Below are positions 26,580-36,337 of a stretch of 64,000 bases of DNA, piece after piece. Source of the stretch: Sphingosinithalassobacter tenebrarum (lineage in GTDB: Bacteria; Pseudomonadota; Alphaproteobacteria; Sphingomonadales; Sphingomonadaceae); NCBI RefSeq assembly GCF_011057975.1, contig NZ_CP049109.1:2821001-2885000 (forward strand), given 5' to 3'. The notes beneath the pieces are model-generated. The model ran no database searches and had not been told where the DNA came from. It was given only the letters and a program-made list of their open reading frames with translations. The translations under genes were made by a program, and so were the position numbers. How positions within the stretch are numbered: position 1 is the stretch's first letter; each line of letters begins with the position of its first letter.

Positions 26580-27326
26580 ATGTCGCTCGAAGGAAAGGTA
26601 GCCGTCGTCACCGGGGGCGGTTCGGGAATCGGCCGCGCCATCGCCGTCCGGCTCGCCAAGGACGATGCCGCTGTCGCGGTGTGGGACCTGAACGGCGATA
26701 CCGCCGCCGAAACCGCAAAGATGATCACCGACGCGGGCGGCAAGGCGATCGGCCTCGAAGCCGATTGCGCCGACAAGGCCGCGATCAAGGCCGCCGCCGA
26801 TCAGACGCGCAAGGAACTGGGCGAAATCTCGATCCTGGTGAACAATGCCGGCATGGCGCCCTTCACGCCCTATATGGAAATCACCGAAGAGCTGTGGGAC
26901 AAGGTGATCGCGGTCAACCTCAAGGGCCCGCATCTCTGCATCCGCGAGATGCTGCCCGCGATGGTCGAGGCCGGATGGGGCCGGATCATCAACATCACCT
27001 CGTCCAGCACGCAGTCGGGATCGTTCGGCCAGGGCCATTATGTCTCGTCCAAGGGCGGGCTGCTGGGCCTCACCAAGGCGCTGGCGCTCGAATTCGCGCC
27101 CACCGGCGTCACAGTCAACATGGTCCCGCCGGGCTTCATCGACACGCCGATGCTGCGCGCCGCGCCGGTCGACGTCGAGGCCTTCGCCCAGACGCTGCCG
27201 ATGAAGCGCGTCGGCCAGCCCGAGGATATCGCCGCCGCCGTCGCCTTCCTCGCTTCGGAGGAAGCAGGCTACATGACCGGCCAGACGATCAGCATGAACG
27301 GCGGTCGCTACATGGGTTCGGCCTGA
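26580..27326 (+). CDS. short-chain dehydrogenase/reductase
   Basis: A 248-residue classical SDR with TGGGSGIG (residues 11-18), NNAG (88-91), a catalytic Ser within NITSSS (about 141), and Tyr154/Lys158 in YVSSK. The ATG follows AAGTGAGGATGCGTCC. It is followed after 55 bases by a TetR gene on the same strand, so the SDR, TetR and TauD-type genes may form one locally regulated set. Its substrate is not predictable from sequence. Confidence 0.9.
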   Translation: MSLEGKVAVVTGGGSGIGRAIAVRLAKDDAAVAVWDLNGDTAAETAKMITDAGGKAIGLEADCADKAAIKAAADQTRKELGEISILVNNAGMAPFTPYMEITEELWDKVIAVNLKGPHLCIREMLPAMVEAGWGRIINITSSSTQSGSFGQGHYVSSKGGLLGLTKALALEFAPTGVTVNMVPPGFIDTPMLRAAPVDVEAFAQTLPMKRVGQPEDIAAAVAFLASEEAGYMTGQTISMNGGRYMGSA

Positions 27327-27381
27327 CCTTCGATCGTCCCGGCGTTTTACTTCCCGTGCCCCGGCATCCTATGGTGACGTC

Positions 27382-27987
27382 ATGGCAGGGAAGCGGCGCA
27401 TCGGCGCGGAAAATTCGGAAACGCGCGCGCGCATCCTCGACGCGGCGGAGCAGGTCATCCGCGACGAAGGCTATGCCGCGGCCAGCACGCGGCGCGTCGC
27501 CGCGGTCGCGGGGCTGCAGCCGTCGCTGGTCCATTATTATTTTCCGACGACCGAGGACGTGTTCCTCGCCGTCTTCCGGCGCGGCGCCGAACAGAGCGAC
27601 GCGTTGCTCGACGCCGCGCTTGCGGGCGCCGATCCGGTCCATGCGCTGTGGCGCATCTTCACCGACACCAGCCGCAACCGGCTGACGATCGAATTTCTCG
27701 CCTATGCCAGCCATCGCGAAGGCATCCGTGCCGAAGTCGCCAGGCACAGCGCGGACATGCGCGCGCGCCAGGCCGAACTGATGCAGCGCGTTCTGGGCGA
27801 CCGCATCGGTGCCGAGCATCAGGCGACACCCGAGGGGCTTGCGCTGATCCTTGCCGGGATCGGCCGAGCGCTGGCGATGGAGGCCGAACTGGGCATCGAA
27901 TCGGGCCATGACGACGCCCGCAGGATGGTTGAAAACTGGCTGGATCGCGTGCTTTCGGCGCAATCAGAGCCCGCTCCGACATCTTGA
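27382..27987 (+). CDS. TetR-family transcriptional regulator
   Basis: A 201-residue TetR protein with helix-turn-helix at about residues 15-60 (ARILDAAEQVIRDEG, then RVAAVAGLQPSLVHYYFPTTED). It lies immediately upstream of the TauD-type dioxygenase. The inverted repeat TTGAAC-N4-GTTCAA in the short gap between them is the obvious candidate operator. The ribosome site is weak (GGTGA), so modest expression is likely. Confidence 0.87.
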   Translation: MAGKRRIGAENSETRARILDAAEQVIRDEGYAAASTRRVAAVAGLQPSLVHYYFPTTEDVFLAVFRRGAEQSDALLDAALAGADPVHALWRIFTDTSRNRLTIEFLAYASHREGIRAEVARHSADMRARQAELMQRVLGDRIGAEHQATPEGLALILAGIGRALAMEAELGIESGHDDARRMVENWLDRVLSAQSEPAPTS

Positions 27988-28023
27988 CATTTTCAGGGTT
28001 TTTGTGTTTGAACACCCGTTCAA
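27984..28023 (+). promoter_or_regulatory. promoter with overlapping TetR-type operator for the dioxygenase gene
   Basis: A TTGACA -35 box at 27984-27989 overlaps the TetR stop region. A perfect inverted repeat TTGAAC-ACCC-GTTCAA at 28008-28023 falls where the -10 region would be, at 17-base spacing. Repressor binding there would block RNA polymerase. A close relative of the repeat (CTGAAC-ATCT-GTTCAG) lies at 54218. Confidence 0.5.
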
Positions 28024-28051
28024 GAAATACACATCCCCCGGAGAGACAGCG

Positions 28052-28903
28052 ATGGCCACCGCCGTAAAGACCGACGTCCAGCTCAAGCATGAAGACATCA
28101 AGCCGCTGATCGGCAGCCGTGTTCTCAACAGCAAGGAAGAATTGCTGTCGGGCGCGCTGGCGAACGACATTCGCGAGCTGCTCGAAGCGCGCGGCGTACT
28201 CGTCTTCCCCAAGATCGATTTCAGCGACGAGGAGCAGATCGCCTTCACCAAGACGCTCGGTACCTTCGCGCCGGAAATGTCGTCGGAAGGCCGGGAGGAA
28301 ATCCACAAGGTCACGCTCGACGTGAAGGAAAACCCCTCGAGCGCGCTGTACCTCAAGGGCTCGCTCTACTGGCATATCGACGGCACGATGAACGAGGTTC
28401 CGATCCTCGCCTCGCTGCTCTCGTGCAAGGTGCCCGCGACCTGGGGCGGCAATACCGGCTTCTGCAACACCTATGCCGCGTTCGATGCGCTCGACGAGGA
28501 CAAGAAGGCCGAATATCGCCAGTATCGCGCGCGCCACGGCGCCTGGGCCTCGCTCTTCTACTATGATCCCGAACCCAGTCTCGCGCTGCTTCAGGGCATG
28601 CAGAAGATCGGCGACAACGAACTGCCGCTCGTCTGGAAGCATGAATCGGGCCGCGAATCGCTGGTGATCGGCTGCACGACGCACACCGTCGTCGGCAAGG
28701 ATCCGATGGAAAGCGCGGTGATCATCCACGGTCTGCGCGAATGGGCGACGCAGGAACAGTTCAGCTACAGCCACGAATGGTCGGTCGGCGACATGGTGAT
28801 GTGGGACAATACCGGCACGATGCACCGCGCCGAAGCCTATGATCCCACCTGCGGCCGCATGATGCACCGCACCAAGCTCCAGGGCGAAGAGCCTTTCGAG
28901 TAA
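28052..28903 (+). CDS. TauD/TfdA-family Fe(II)/2-oxoglutarate dioxygenase
   Basis: A 283-residue dioxygenase with the iron ligands His108 and Asp110 in LYWHIDGTM, the third ligand His258 in TGTMHRAEAYDP, and the 2-oxoglutarate-binding Arg273 near the end. The family hydroxylates next to sulfonates, ethers or carboxylates, leading to cleavage, and couples this to decarboxylation of 2-oxoglutarate. The ATG at 28052 follows CCCGGAGAGACAGC. A TetR gene lies directly upstream and a terminator directly downstream, so it is probably a single-gene induced unit. Confidence 0.88.
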   Translation: MATAVKTDVQLKHEDIKPLIGSRVLNSKEELLSGALANDIRELLEARGVLVFPKIDFSDEEQIAFTKTLGTFAPEMSSEGREEIHKVTLDVKENPSSALYLKGSLYWHIDGTMNEVPILASLLSCKVPATWGGNTGFCNTYAAFDALDEDKKAEYRQYRARHGAWASLFYYDPEPSLALLQGMQKIGDNELPLVWKHESGRESLVIGCTTHTVVGKDPMESAVIIHGLREWATQEQFSYSHEWSVGDMVMWDNTGTMHRAEAYDPTCGRMMHRTKLQGEEPFE

Positions 28904-28927
28904 GCCGCTCCGGCTTTGCCGAACACG

Positions 28928-28960
28928 AACGCCCGGTGTCGCGAGACGCCGGGCGTTTTC
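28928..28960 (+). terminator. Rho-independent terminator
   Basis: AACGCCCGGTGTC pairs with GACGCCGGGCGTT around a GCGA-type loop, with one wobble pair, followed by TTTT overlapping the stem end. It lies 25 bases after the dioxygenase stop. Confidence 0.75.
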
Positions 28961-29090
28961 GTTCGTGGCAGCGGTGTTTGGCACGCCGGGAAGCGAATTG
29001 GTTGACGCGAGGACGCGCTGCGGGGAAGCCTTGCCCTTCAACGCGAAATGACCCGCAGTATCAGAACAGAGCGCGGGCGAGAGAGGGCGC

Positions 29091-30380
29091 ATGACCGACG
29101 GCAAGAGCATCGCCACGCAGGAGTGGAAGCGCAACTGGACGCTGGTTCTCGCCGCGTCGATGGGCTTTTCCTTCTTTTCGATCATGCTGGCGGCAACCGG
29201 CGTGTTCATGCAGCCACTCGCGCGCGACTTCGGGTGGAGCCGAACGCTGCTTTCCTCCGGCCCGTCGATCGCGCTGCTGATGACGGCGGTCCTCTCGCCC
29301 TTTTTCGGCGCGCTTATCGACAAGTTCGGCGGGCGGACGGTGGTGCTGCCGGGCCTCGTCGTCACGATGCTGTCGGTCGCCTCCTTCGGCCTTGCCAGCG
29401 GATCGGCGACGCAATGGATCATCCTCTGGGTCATATTCGGCTTCGTCGCGGTGTCGATCAAGTCGACGGCGTGGACGGCGGGCGTGCTGAGCGCCTTTTC
29501 GACCTCCAAGGGGCTGGCGCTCGGGCTCACGCTTGCGGGCACGGCAGTGGCGCAGGCAGTCGTCCCGCCGCTCGCCAACGGGCTGATCGAGACGGTCGGC
29601 TGGCGCTGGGCCTTTGCCGGCATGTCCTTCGGCTGGGGCGGCCTCACGCTGCTGCTCTGCATCTTCTTCTTCCACGACGCACGCAAACGCGCTCCGGTCC
29701 CCGCCACGCCGGCGGTCGAATCGAGCGACGGTGACGAAGTCGCTACCGAGGAAGCCGCGGCCGAGCCACCGCTTGCGGGTCTGACCCCGCGCGAAGCCCT
29801 GCGCGACAGCGCGTTGTGGCGCGTCGGCATTTCCAACTTCGTCGTGATGGTGCTGACGATGGGGCTCACCATCCATCTCTTCCCGATCCTCACCGAAGCG
29901 GGCGTGTCGCGCGACAGCGCCGCCTGGCTGACCAGCCTGGCGGGGATCGCCGCGATCGCGGGTAAGCTCGTCACCGGCGCATTGCTCGACCGCTTCCGCC
30001 CCAACTGGATCGGCGGCATCACGCTCGGCGTCACCGCGATCGTCTTCCTGCTGCTGATGGAGGGAATCAGCAGCTGGACGCTGGTGATCTTCGCGATGCT
30101 GGTGAACGGCTATGCCGCGGGCACGAAGACGCAGATCACGGGCTTCCTCACCGCCAGCTATGGCGGGATGCGGCATTTCGGCGCGATCTACGGCGTGATG
30201 GCGGGCCTGATGGCGCTGGCATCGGGCGTCGGCCCGATGCTGGCCGGCGTGATCTACGATGCGTTCGGAGGCTATGGCCCGTTCCTGCTGGCAGGCGCGA
30301 TCGGTTGCGGCCTCAGCGGCCTCCTGATGATTTCGCTGCCGAGCTATCCCAAGTTCGAGCAGCAGGAAACGGCCGCGTAA
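29091..30380 (+). CDS. MFS transporter, monocarboxylate/oxalate-carrier-like
   Basis: A 429-residue 12-helix MFS protein. The N-terminus has GVFMQPLARDFGWSRT and the loop ALIDKFGGRTVVLPG near residue 78; a charged central loop runs over about residues 195-240. It resembles carriers of organic anions such as monocarboxylates and is paralogous to the transporter at 42919. Inner-membrane uptake of the catabolic substrate is plausible. The ATG follows GAGAGAGGGCGC. It points toward, and converges with, the large leftward catabolic unit. Confidence 0.87.
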   Translation: MTDGKSIATQEWKRNWTLVLAASMGFSFFSIMLAATGVFMQPLARDFGWSRTLLSSGPSIALLMTAVLSPFFGALIDKFGGRTVVLPGLVVTMLSVASFGLASGSATQWIILWVIFGFVAVSIKSTAWTAGVLSAFSTSKGLALGLTLAGTAVAQAVVPPLANGLIETVGWRWAFAGMSFGWGGLTLLLCIFFFHDARKRAPVPATPAVESSDGDEVATEEAAAEPPLAGLTPREALRDSALWRVGISNFVVMVLTMGLTIHLFPILTEAGVSRDSAAWLTSLAGIAAIAGKLVTGALLDRFRPNWIGGITLGVTAIVFLLLMEGISSWTLVIFAMLVNGYAAGTKTQITGFLTASYGGMRHFGAIYGVMAGLMALASGVGPMLAGVIYDAFGGYGPFLLAGAIGCGLSGLLMISLPSYPKFEQQETAA

Positions 30381-30407
30381 ACGCGCTGCCGCTTACCCCA
30401 ACCAAAC

Positions 30408-30497
30408 CGTCATGCTGAACTTGTTTCAGCATCCACCGCGCCACAAGCACGGACTTCGCCTTTGGCACGCTGGCCCGTGAAGCAAGTTCGGGTGACG
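30408..30497. repeat. palindromic intergenic repeat, family A (degenerate right arm)
   Basis: The left arm TGCTGAACTTGTTTCAGCA is intact. The right arm, GTGAAGCAAGTTCGGGTGACG, has lost several pairing bases compared with the other copies. It lies between the convergent MFS and PKD-hydrolase genes. Confidence 0.72.
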
Positions 30498-30521
30498 GCT
30501 GTGGTAGCAGCGAGCGGCGCG

Positions 30522-32654
30522 TTACTCGACCACCACCCGCACCCGCGCGAGGTTCTGCACCCGTGCAAACGGCGTCTCACGATCACCTTCACGTTGCGAA
30601 GTTCCGCGCAGCACCGCGAAATAGGTGCCCGGCCTCGTGTAGCGATGGCTCGCCGAAACCTGCGCGCTCTCGCCGGTGCCTTCCGGCAAGTCCGCGCGCG
30701 CATCGAACGTGCCGTCGCCTTCGAAATCCCATTCGGCGTCGACCACGCTGCCCGCCCCCGGCGGTACGGTGATCGTGCCGGTCAGCGTCACTTCGGTGCC
30801 TGCCGCGACTTCGACGCGGTCGATGCCCCCCGATGTCAAAGTCACGACCGGCTGGATGCCCTGCCGTTCGGCGGCGCTTGCGGGCACCACCACCTGCCCG
30901 CCCTCGACGCGATAGGCAGTCGATTGCGGCGGTGCCACGCCATCCTCCACCCAGGCGGCGAGGTCGCGCAGCGCCTGATGCAGCACGCCGAGATAGGAGA
31001 CGACGCGTGACGGATCGTCCTGATCGGCATGGTCGCCGTGGAGCGCGCGATCGGTGAACCATAGGCGATAGCGATCATCGAGCGTATCGGCGCCGATATG
31101 CGCGATCACACGATTGCGATACCAGTCGGCCTGCCAGGGATAGGCTTCGCGATCCCAGAGATTCTCGATCACGATCATCTTGCCGCTGAATTCCCCGGTC
31201 GGCAGCGTGCCGGTCGCGAAGCGCGTGAACAGCGGCCCCAGCACCATCGGCCGCTGCGGATAGAGCGGCACGCCCTCGCCGTCGCGAAACTGGTCCCATA
31301 CGGGATATTCGTCGCCTGGCGGCACCTGATGGCGGTGATAGGTCTCGACCGCGAGAATGTCCGAATTGTCGAGCCGCACTGCATCGCCCGTCTTCACGGC
31401 GCTCAGCAGCCGCGGATCGGTGATCCCGACCACGGCGATGTCACCCTGCACGTCGCGCAACCCGATCTTCCTGCCATCGGACAACACCAGATCGGCGAGC
31501 AGCAACGCATCGGAATCGGGCGCATCGGCAAGGCGGAACGCCACCGGCATTTCGCCCGCCGAGGAAAGCCCCATCGCGCGCCAGGCCTGGTCGGCAGTGC
31601 CCTTGGCAGTGCCGTGGATATGTTCGAGGTTGATCCCGGCCGCCTCCGCCCGATCGGCGGTGATCACTTCGGTCACGCGCGTATCGAGCTGAACGCGGGC
31701 ATCGGCGTACAGATCGGGATGGTCGTGCCCGGCATAGCCCGGCTTGCCCCAGAAATCGGAGAAATAGCTGCCATCCGCCTGCCGGATACCGCCGAAGAGG
31801 AGCGCGAATGCATGCGGCCCCATCGTCCGCCACGCATACCAGCTTTCGGGCGGGAACCCCATGCGCGTGACTTCCTCGAGCGCGGAACGCTCCTCGGCAT
31901 CGAGCCCGGCATAGGGATCGCCGCTCCCCCCGGCATCGAGTGCGTCGACGACTCCGTCGAGCTTCGGCCCGAGCACGCGCATCGCGTGGAGCCGCACGGT
32001 GAAGACGTTGGGTATCGCCATCGGCGATCCCATCACATAGGGGACCGCCCCGTCCCACACGCCCTGCGTATTCTCGATGCTGCCGATCGTGCGATAGGCG
32101 CCGCCGCTGCCGCCATAGACATAGCCGTACACGCGACCCTCGCCGTAGATCTGCCGCGCGACCATGCGCGAGAAAGACGCCGCGGCGGCATTGGCGCGCC
32201 AGGCGCCGATCGTCGCGTCCATACCCGACATCGGATCGGCCGCCTTGGGCCCGCCGCCGTTGGTCTCGATGAAATAGCCGCCGCTGGTCAGCGCCATGCC
32301 GATCCGGTCTTCCGAACCCGTCTGCCCCTGCGACAGCGTCTCGCTGTCGGGCACCGGCGTAACATATTGGAAGAAGCGGCCTTCATAGTCCGCCGCGGCC
32401 GGGAAATAGAAGGAAAAGCGCGTATCCGTGCCTTCGAACCCGCCATGAACATAGCGATGCGGCACTGGATCGGTGCGCATTTCGTCGGTGTCGATAAAAG
32501 GCTGCGCGAACATCGTGTCTTCGGTCGTGAAGCCTGCCGCGCCAAGTGGCGCGTTTGCGACTTGTGCTTGCGCGACATCGCTCACAACGCCGCCACCGAG
32601 CACGACGAGAAACCCCGCCAGGGCAATGCCCTGCGCCTTCCGCTTCCGATCCAT
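30522..32654 (-). CDS. exported alpha/beta-hydrolase-like protein with C-terminal PKD domain
   Basis: A 710-residue protein with a signal peptide (KRKAQGIALAGFLVVLGGG..., cleavage after an AQA near residue 30). A large domain follows with the nucleophile-elbow-like YGGSGGAYR (Ser183). The C-terminal beta domain at about residues 605-690 (DAEWDFEGDGTFD and YTRPGTYFAVLRG) is PKD-like. The tail may bind a polymer or the cell surface. I infer an extracytoplasmic hydrolase; the catalytic Asp and His are not identified. The start at 32654 has GAGAGGA at good spacing, whereas the ATG two codons earlier abuts it. It is the last gene of the leftward unit. Confidence 0.68.
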   Translation of the reverse strand: MDRKRKAQGIALAGFLVVLGGGVVSDVAQAQVANAPLGAAGFTTEDTMFAQPFIDTDEMRTDPVPHRYVHGGFEGTDTRFSFYFPAAADYEGRFFQYVTPVPDSETLSQGQTGSEDRIGMALTSGGYFIETNGGGPKAADPMSGMDATIGAWRANAAAASFSRMVARQIYGEGRVYGYVYGGSGGAYRTIGSIENTQGVWDGAVPYVMGSPMAIPNVFTVRLHAMRVLGPKLDGVVDALDAGGSGDPYAGLDAEERSALEEVTRMGFPPESWYAWRTMGPHAFALLFGGIRQADGSYFSDFWGKPGYAGHDHPDLYADARVQLDTRVTEVITADRAEAAGINLEHIHGTAKGTADQAWRAMGLSSAGEMPVAFRLADAPDSDALLLADLVLSDGRKIGLRDVQGDIAVVGITDPRLLSAVKTGDAVRLDNSDILAVETYHRHQVPPGDEYPVWDQFRDGEGVPLYPQRPMVLGPLFTRFATGTLPTGEFSGKMIVIENLWDREAYPWQADWYRNRVIAHIGADTLDDRYRLWFTDRALHGDHADQDDPSRVVSYLGVLHQALRDLAAWVEDGVAPPQSTAYRVEGGQVVVPASAAERQGIQPVVTLTSGGIDRVEVAAGTEVTLTGTITVPPGAGSVVDAEWDFEGDGTFDARADLPEGTGESAQVSASHRYTRPGTYFAVLRGTSQREGDRETPFARVQNLARVRVVVE

Positions 32655-32670
32655 TCGCATTCCTCTCTCA

Positions 32671-34317
32671 TCAACCCCTCTTGCCGCCAAACTCTCGAGC
32701 CGGGCGGTCGGGGTCGTTCACGACATGGCTTTCCACGTCGAAGATCATCGTCGCACGCGTTTCGCTGTCATAGCTCGGCCAGTCCTGCCCGGCGAAGGAC
32801 GGGTCGCCGCTCCGCGCAAAATTGATCCATGCCTGCGACATCGCCGCGGCGAGCAACGCCGGTTCAGGCCCGTCGCCCATGATCTTCGGCGTCTTGTCGG
32901 GATTGTCGAACACCAGCGACGTATCGAGCCCGTGCGGCGATCGCAGCACGCCGTCGAACACAGGCGTTTCCCAGTCGAGCCGGTACATCCATACCGGCGC
33001 TCCGCCCTGCGCCGCCTTGCGCTCGGCGAGCCGGATCGAATCGATCCACGTCCCGGTGCCGGTCATCATCGACGTGAACCAGTATGTCGGCGCGTCGTCG
33101 GGGCGCAGGTTGCGATAGACTTCGAACCCTTCCTCGGCGCGCGGGCCGAGCAGGAAGCCGAAGCGCTGGCGCGCCTGTTCCTCGGTCATTGTTCCGAACA
33201 GGGGGTCGACGATCGAGAAGAGCGTCGCCTCGTCCTTGGTCGATCCGACGAGTACGGGAATGTCGTGCGCCGTCGCGGGCGCATCGGGCGCGAACGGGTC
33301 GCGCGGCAGCGACCGCCCGTCGACCACCGGCGCGAGCGAAGGCCCGCCCATGCCCGGAATGGCGCCAGCCATCACTGCCTTCTCCGCCGCCATGATCGCC
33401 GAAAGCGGCAGTTCCTGGATGCGGTGGACGTTTTCCGGCGCGAGTTCGAGCTGCGCGAGGAATTTGGCGCCCAGATCGGCGGCATCGTCCCGCGCCACGC
33501 CGGTCAGCCGCGCGCCGCTCTGGATGATGGCCTTGTGGAACAGCCCCTGCGCGGGCGGCATGGCGAGCAGCGTGCTCACCTTCGCGCCGCCGCCGCTTTC
33601 GCCGAAGATCGTCACATTGTCCGGGTCGCCGCCGAATTGCGCGATATTGTCGCGCACCCATTGCAGCGCGAGTATCTGATCGAGCTGGCCGACATTGCCG
33701 CTGTCGGCGAAATCGGCGTGCGCCGCGCCGAGATAGAGAAAGCCGGGCGAGGCCAGCCGGTGATTGATCGTGACGACCACTACATCGCCCCGCCGGCACA
33801 GCGCATGGCCTTCATAGGCCGGTTCGCCGCCCGATCCGATCGCGAAACCGCCGCCGTGCAGCCAGAACAGCACCGGCCGCTTGCGCGCATCGCTCGCCTC
33901 GGGCGTATAGACGTTGAGATAGAGGCAATCCTCGCTCTCATTCCCCGTCCCCGCCACGCCGTCGCGGAAGGCGCCCAGCACCTGCATCACGAATTGCGCA
34001 TGCTCGCCTTCGGTCGGCATCCGCCCGCTGCCGCCCAGGCTCCCCTGCGGCGCGCGCGGACCGAATTCGGTACATTCGCGCACCCCGCTCCAGGGCTCAC
34101 GCGGCAACGGCGGCTGAAAGCGTCGCGCGGCGGTGTCGGCGCCATAAGGAATGCCGCGAAACGTTGCGACGCCCTGCTCCACCGTGCCGCGCACCTGACC
34201 GGCGCCCGTTTCGATCGCTGCGGTAATGACTGCCTTCTGCGCCCACGCAAAACGCGGCGCAGCGGCAAGCGCGCCTGCCGCGAGCGAAGCCGAGACGAGT
34301 GTCCTGCGCGAAATCAT
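32671..34317 (-). CDS. exported carboxylesterase type B, probable Tat substrate
   Basis: A 548-residue carboxylesterase with an N-terminal twin-arginine leader ([20 protein letters not shown], with AWA before Gln27 as the likely cleavage point). Landmarks are [11 protein letters not shown] near residue 129, the oxyanion-hole HGGG (154-157) and the nucleophile Ser241 in FGESGGG. Export to the periplasm implies that it splits esters before uptake. It follows the Rieske gene after 73 bases and precedes the PKD hydrolase, also exported, by 16 bases. Confidence 0.9.
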   Translation of the reverse strand: MISRRTLVSASLAAGALAAAPRFAWAQKAVITAAIETGAGQVRGTVEQGVATFRGIPYGADTAARRFQPPLPREPWSGVRECTEFGPRAPQGSLGGSGRMPTEGEHAQFVMQVLGAFRDGVAGTGNESEDCLYLNVYTPEASDARKRPVLFWLHGGGFAIGSGGEPAYEGHALCRRGDVVVVTINHRLASPGFLYLGAAHADFADSGNVGQLDQILALQWVRDNIAQFGGDPDNVTIFGESGGGAKVSTLLAMPPAQGLFHKAIIQSGARLTGVARDDAADLGAKFLAQLELAPENVHRIQELPLSAIMAAEKAVMAGAIPGMGGPSLAPVVDGRSLPRDPFAPDAPATAHDIPVLVGSTKDEATLFSIVDPLFGTMTEEQARQRFGFLLGPRAEEGFEVYRNLRPDDAPTYWFTSMMTGTGTWIDSIRLAERKAAQGGAPVWMYRLDWETPVFDGVLRSPHGLDTSLVFDNPDKTPKIMGDGPEPALLAAAMSQAWINFARSGDPSFAGQDWPSYDSETRATMIFDVESHVVNDPDRPAREFGGKRG

Positions 34318-34390
34318 CCATCCTCTCCCGTCGGGCCCCGCCTGTTTCCGGCGGTAGCGCTACGGGCGGAGGATGCGATGCGAGACCCGG

Positions 34391-35761
34391 TTAGTCGAGC
34401 GGTTTCGGTTCGCCTGCGTTCATATACTTGGAAAGGTTCCAGTGCAGGCTAGCCACCGAGCGCTCCATATACGGATTGGGCTTGGCGCCGGTGAAGCCGA
34501 CATTCTTCATCCCCTGCTGCACCGCCGCCATATTGGCGAAATCCTGCTGCAGCACCGGCGGCCAATCCTCCGCCTTGGTATATTCCCACTCGGTTTCGGG
34601 AGCCTCGCCCTCGGGATAGAGTTCGTACACCGCGGCTTCGAAAATGCACTTGTCCGGGTCGCCGCCATAAGGCCGTGCCGAATAGCAGAGCATGTTGTTC
34701 ACCGCCTGGCCGATCTGGAAATTGGGGAAGATCTGCCACGCCGTTCCCGCCTTGGCGGTGTGCGCGGGCGCTACCACCGGCCAGACGACACCGCGTGCCT
34801 CATCGGCGGCGCGCGCGGACTGGATCCAGTGTTTCGAGACTTCGGCGGCGGGCGTGCCTTCGGGCAGTTCGTCCTTCAGCCGCTTCGCCGCGTTGACCAG
34901 CGTCATCGTGGTGTTGGTGTTGGCGTTCTTCCAGGTAAATTCCTGCATTTCCGCCGTGGTCAGGCGCGGATCCTCACCCGCGCCGAGCCGCAGCTTGCCC
35001 GAATCCTCCTCGAGATCCTTCACCGTGTCATAACCGATATTGCTGTGCCGCCCCTGGTTGCGCGCCCAGCCGCGAAACTGTCCGAACACCATGAATTCCG
35101 GGTGAGTCGTCGCGACGTGATAGGTTTCGGCGAATGCCTCCATCGCGACTTTCCAGTTGCAATCGAAGACAATCCACTTGCGCCAACGCGGGCGCATATT
35201 GTGCAGTTCGTACGGCGCAAGCAGTTCCGACGCCGGATCGAGATAGTCGGAAAGCGGCCCGCTTTCGGGATCGAGATTGATCCACAGCCAGCCGCCCCAG
35301 CTATCGACCTTCACGCTGCCGAGATCGGACTTGCCGCCTTCGAGGCAGCCCTGCCAGTCGGCTTCCTGATCGATATAGGCATTCTTGCCGTCGAGCCCGA
35401 AGGTCCAGCCATGATAGCCGCAGATGAAGTTCTTGCGGTTGTTGCCACGCGCGTTGCGCTTGCCGGCGGGCGTGTCGACCAGACGGCGGCCGCGATGCGG
35501 GCAAACATTGTGATAGGCGCTGATCTGGTCCTCGCCGGTGCGGACGATGATCACAGAATCCGGGCCGATGTCATAGGTGATGAAATCGCCGGTTTCGGGA
35601 ATGTCCTCGATCCGGCCGGCCTGCAGCCACACCTTGCGCCACAGCTTCTCCTGCTCGGCGGCAGCATAATCTTTCGAGATATAGGCTTCGGGCGGGATCA
35701 CCACGGGCCGTTCGAGTTGTTCGGCACTCTTCACGCCGGGGGTCGCGGAGAGGTCGTTCAT
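34391..35761 (-). CDS. Rieske aromatic ring-hydroxylating oxygenase, alpha subunit
   Basis: A 456-residue oxygenase component. The Rieske 2Fe-2S ligands are Cys87/His89 and Cys114/His117; the spacing between the pairs is longer than usual because of a basic insert (GKRNARGNNRK). The mononuclear iron site is EAFAETYHVATTH with His215 and His220. It would hydroxylate or demethylate a ring using electrons from a ferredoxin and reductase not encoded nearby. Two NTF2-fold genes directly upstream may encode small subunits, since ring-hydroxylase beta subunits share that fold. Confidence 0.92.
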   Translation of the reverse strand: MNDLSATPGVKSAEQLERPVVIPPEAYISKDYAAAEQEKLWRKVWLQAGRIEDIPETGDFITYDIGPDSVIIVRTGEDQISAYHNVCPHRGRRLVDTPAGKRNARGNNRKNFICGYHGWTFGLDGKNAYIDQEADWQGCLEGGKSDLGSVKVDSWGGWLWINLDPESGPLSDYLDPASELLAPYELHNMRPRWRKWIVFDCNWKVAMEAFAETYHVATTHPEFMVFGQFRGWARNQGRHSNIGYDTVKDLEEDSGKLRLGAGEDPRLTTAEMQEFTWKNANTNTTMTLVNAAKRLKDELPEGTPAAEVSKHWIQSARAADEARGVVWPVVAPAHTAKAGTAWQIFPNFQIGQAVNNMLCYSARPYGGDPDKCIFEAAVYELYPEGEAPETEWEYTKAEDWPPVLQQDFANMAAVQQGMKNVGFTGAKPNPYMERSVASLHWNLSKYMNAGEPKPLD

Positions 35762-35773
35762 GTCTGTATCTCC

Positions 35774-36337
35774 TCAGGCTTCGTCGGGGGTCGCCGGAAT
35801 CTGCGGCTCGCGCCGGTTTTCCAGCGGGCGCCGGTAGGATGGGTCGCTGCGGTCGCGCGCGGGCAGACCGTTCAGGCCGATATCGGGCAGGTCGCCGAAT
35901 GGGACCGGCAGCGTCGGCAGCATGCCCGACCACTCGATGATGTTCATACGCATCGCGATTCGCCACGCGCCGTCGCGCTTCTCGAGCCGGTCGAGATAGC
36001 GCCCGCCTGCCATCCAGTTGCTCTCGTCACGGTTGCGGCCGATGAACTGGTAATAGGTTTCGGCGTGCGCGGTATCGCCGTCGATGTCGATCGTCTGATT
36101 GAGCAGGCAATGCTGCGTCGCATATTGCCCTTCCTCGTGCATCGGCACGGCCCAGTCGTAACAATCCGCCGCACTGCCGACGAAGGGGCCCGCCGCGATC
36201 ACCGCGTCGTCATGAAAGGCCGACAGGAACAGCTCGCGGTCGAACCGATCCATCGCCCGCGAGAAGCGGGTCAGGCAGGCGCGGATATCCTCAAGTTCGA
36301 GCAGCCGGTCGATCCGGGCGTCGCGATCCTCGGCCAT
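35774..36337 (-). CDS. NTF2/SnoaL-like protein, possible oxygenase small subunit (copy 2)
   Basis: A 187-residue protein of the NTF2-like cone fold: N-terminal helices with LEDIRACLTRFSRAMDRFD, then GGRYLDRLEKRDGAWRIAMRMNIIEW near residue 112. The ATG at 36337 shares one base with the preceding gene's stop (TAATG), so translation is coupled to its paralogue. Twelve bases separate it from the Rieske alpha gene. The fold is used by ring-hydroxylase beta subunits and by small isomerases and dehydratases, so an oxygenase subunit or an isomerase are both possible. Confidence 0.78.
   Translation of the reverse strand: MAEDRDARIDRLLELEDIRACLTRFSRAMDRFDRELFLSAFHDDAVIAAGPFVGSAADCYDWAVPMHEEGQYATQHCLLNQTIDIDGDTAHAETYYQFIGRNRDESNWMAGGRYLDRLEKRDGAWRIAMRMNIIEWSGMLPTLPVPFGDLPDIGLNGLPARDRSDPSYRRPLENRREPQIPATPDEA

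Noticed and set aside
31098..34452. Two long plus-strand frames across the exported hydrolases
   Set aside because: They are antisense to proteins with signal peptides and serine-hydrolase motifs, and show no motifs of their own.
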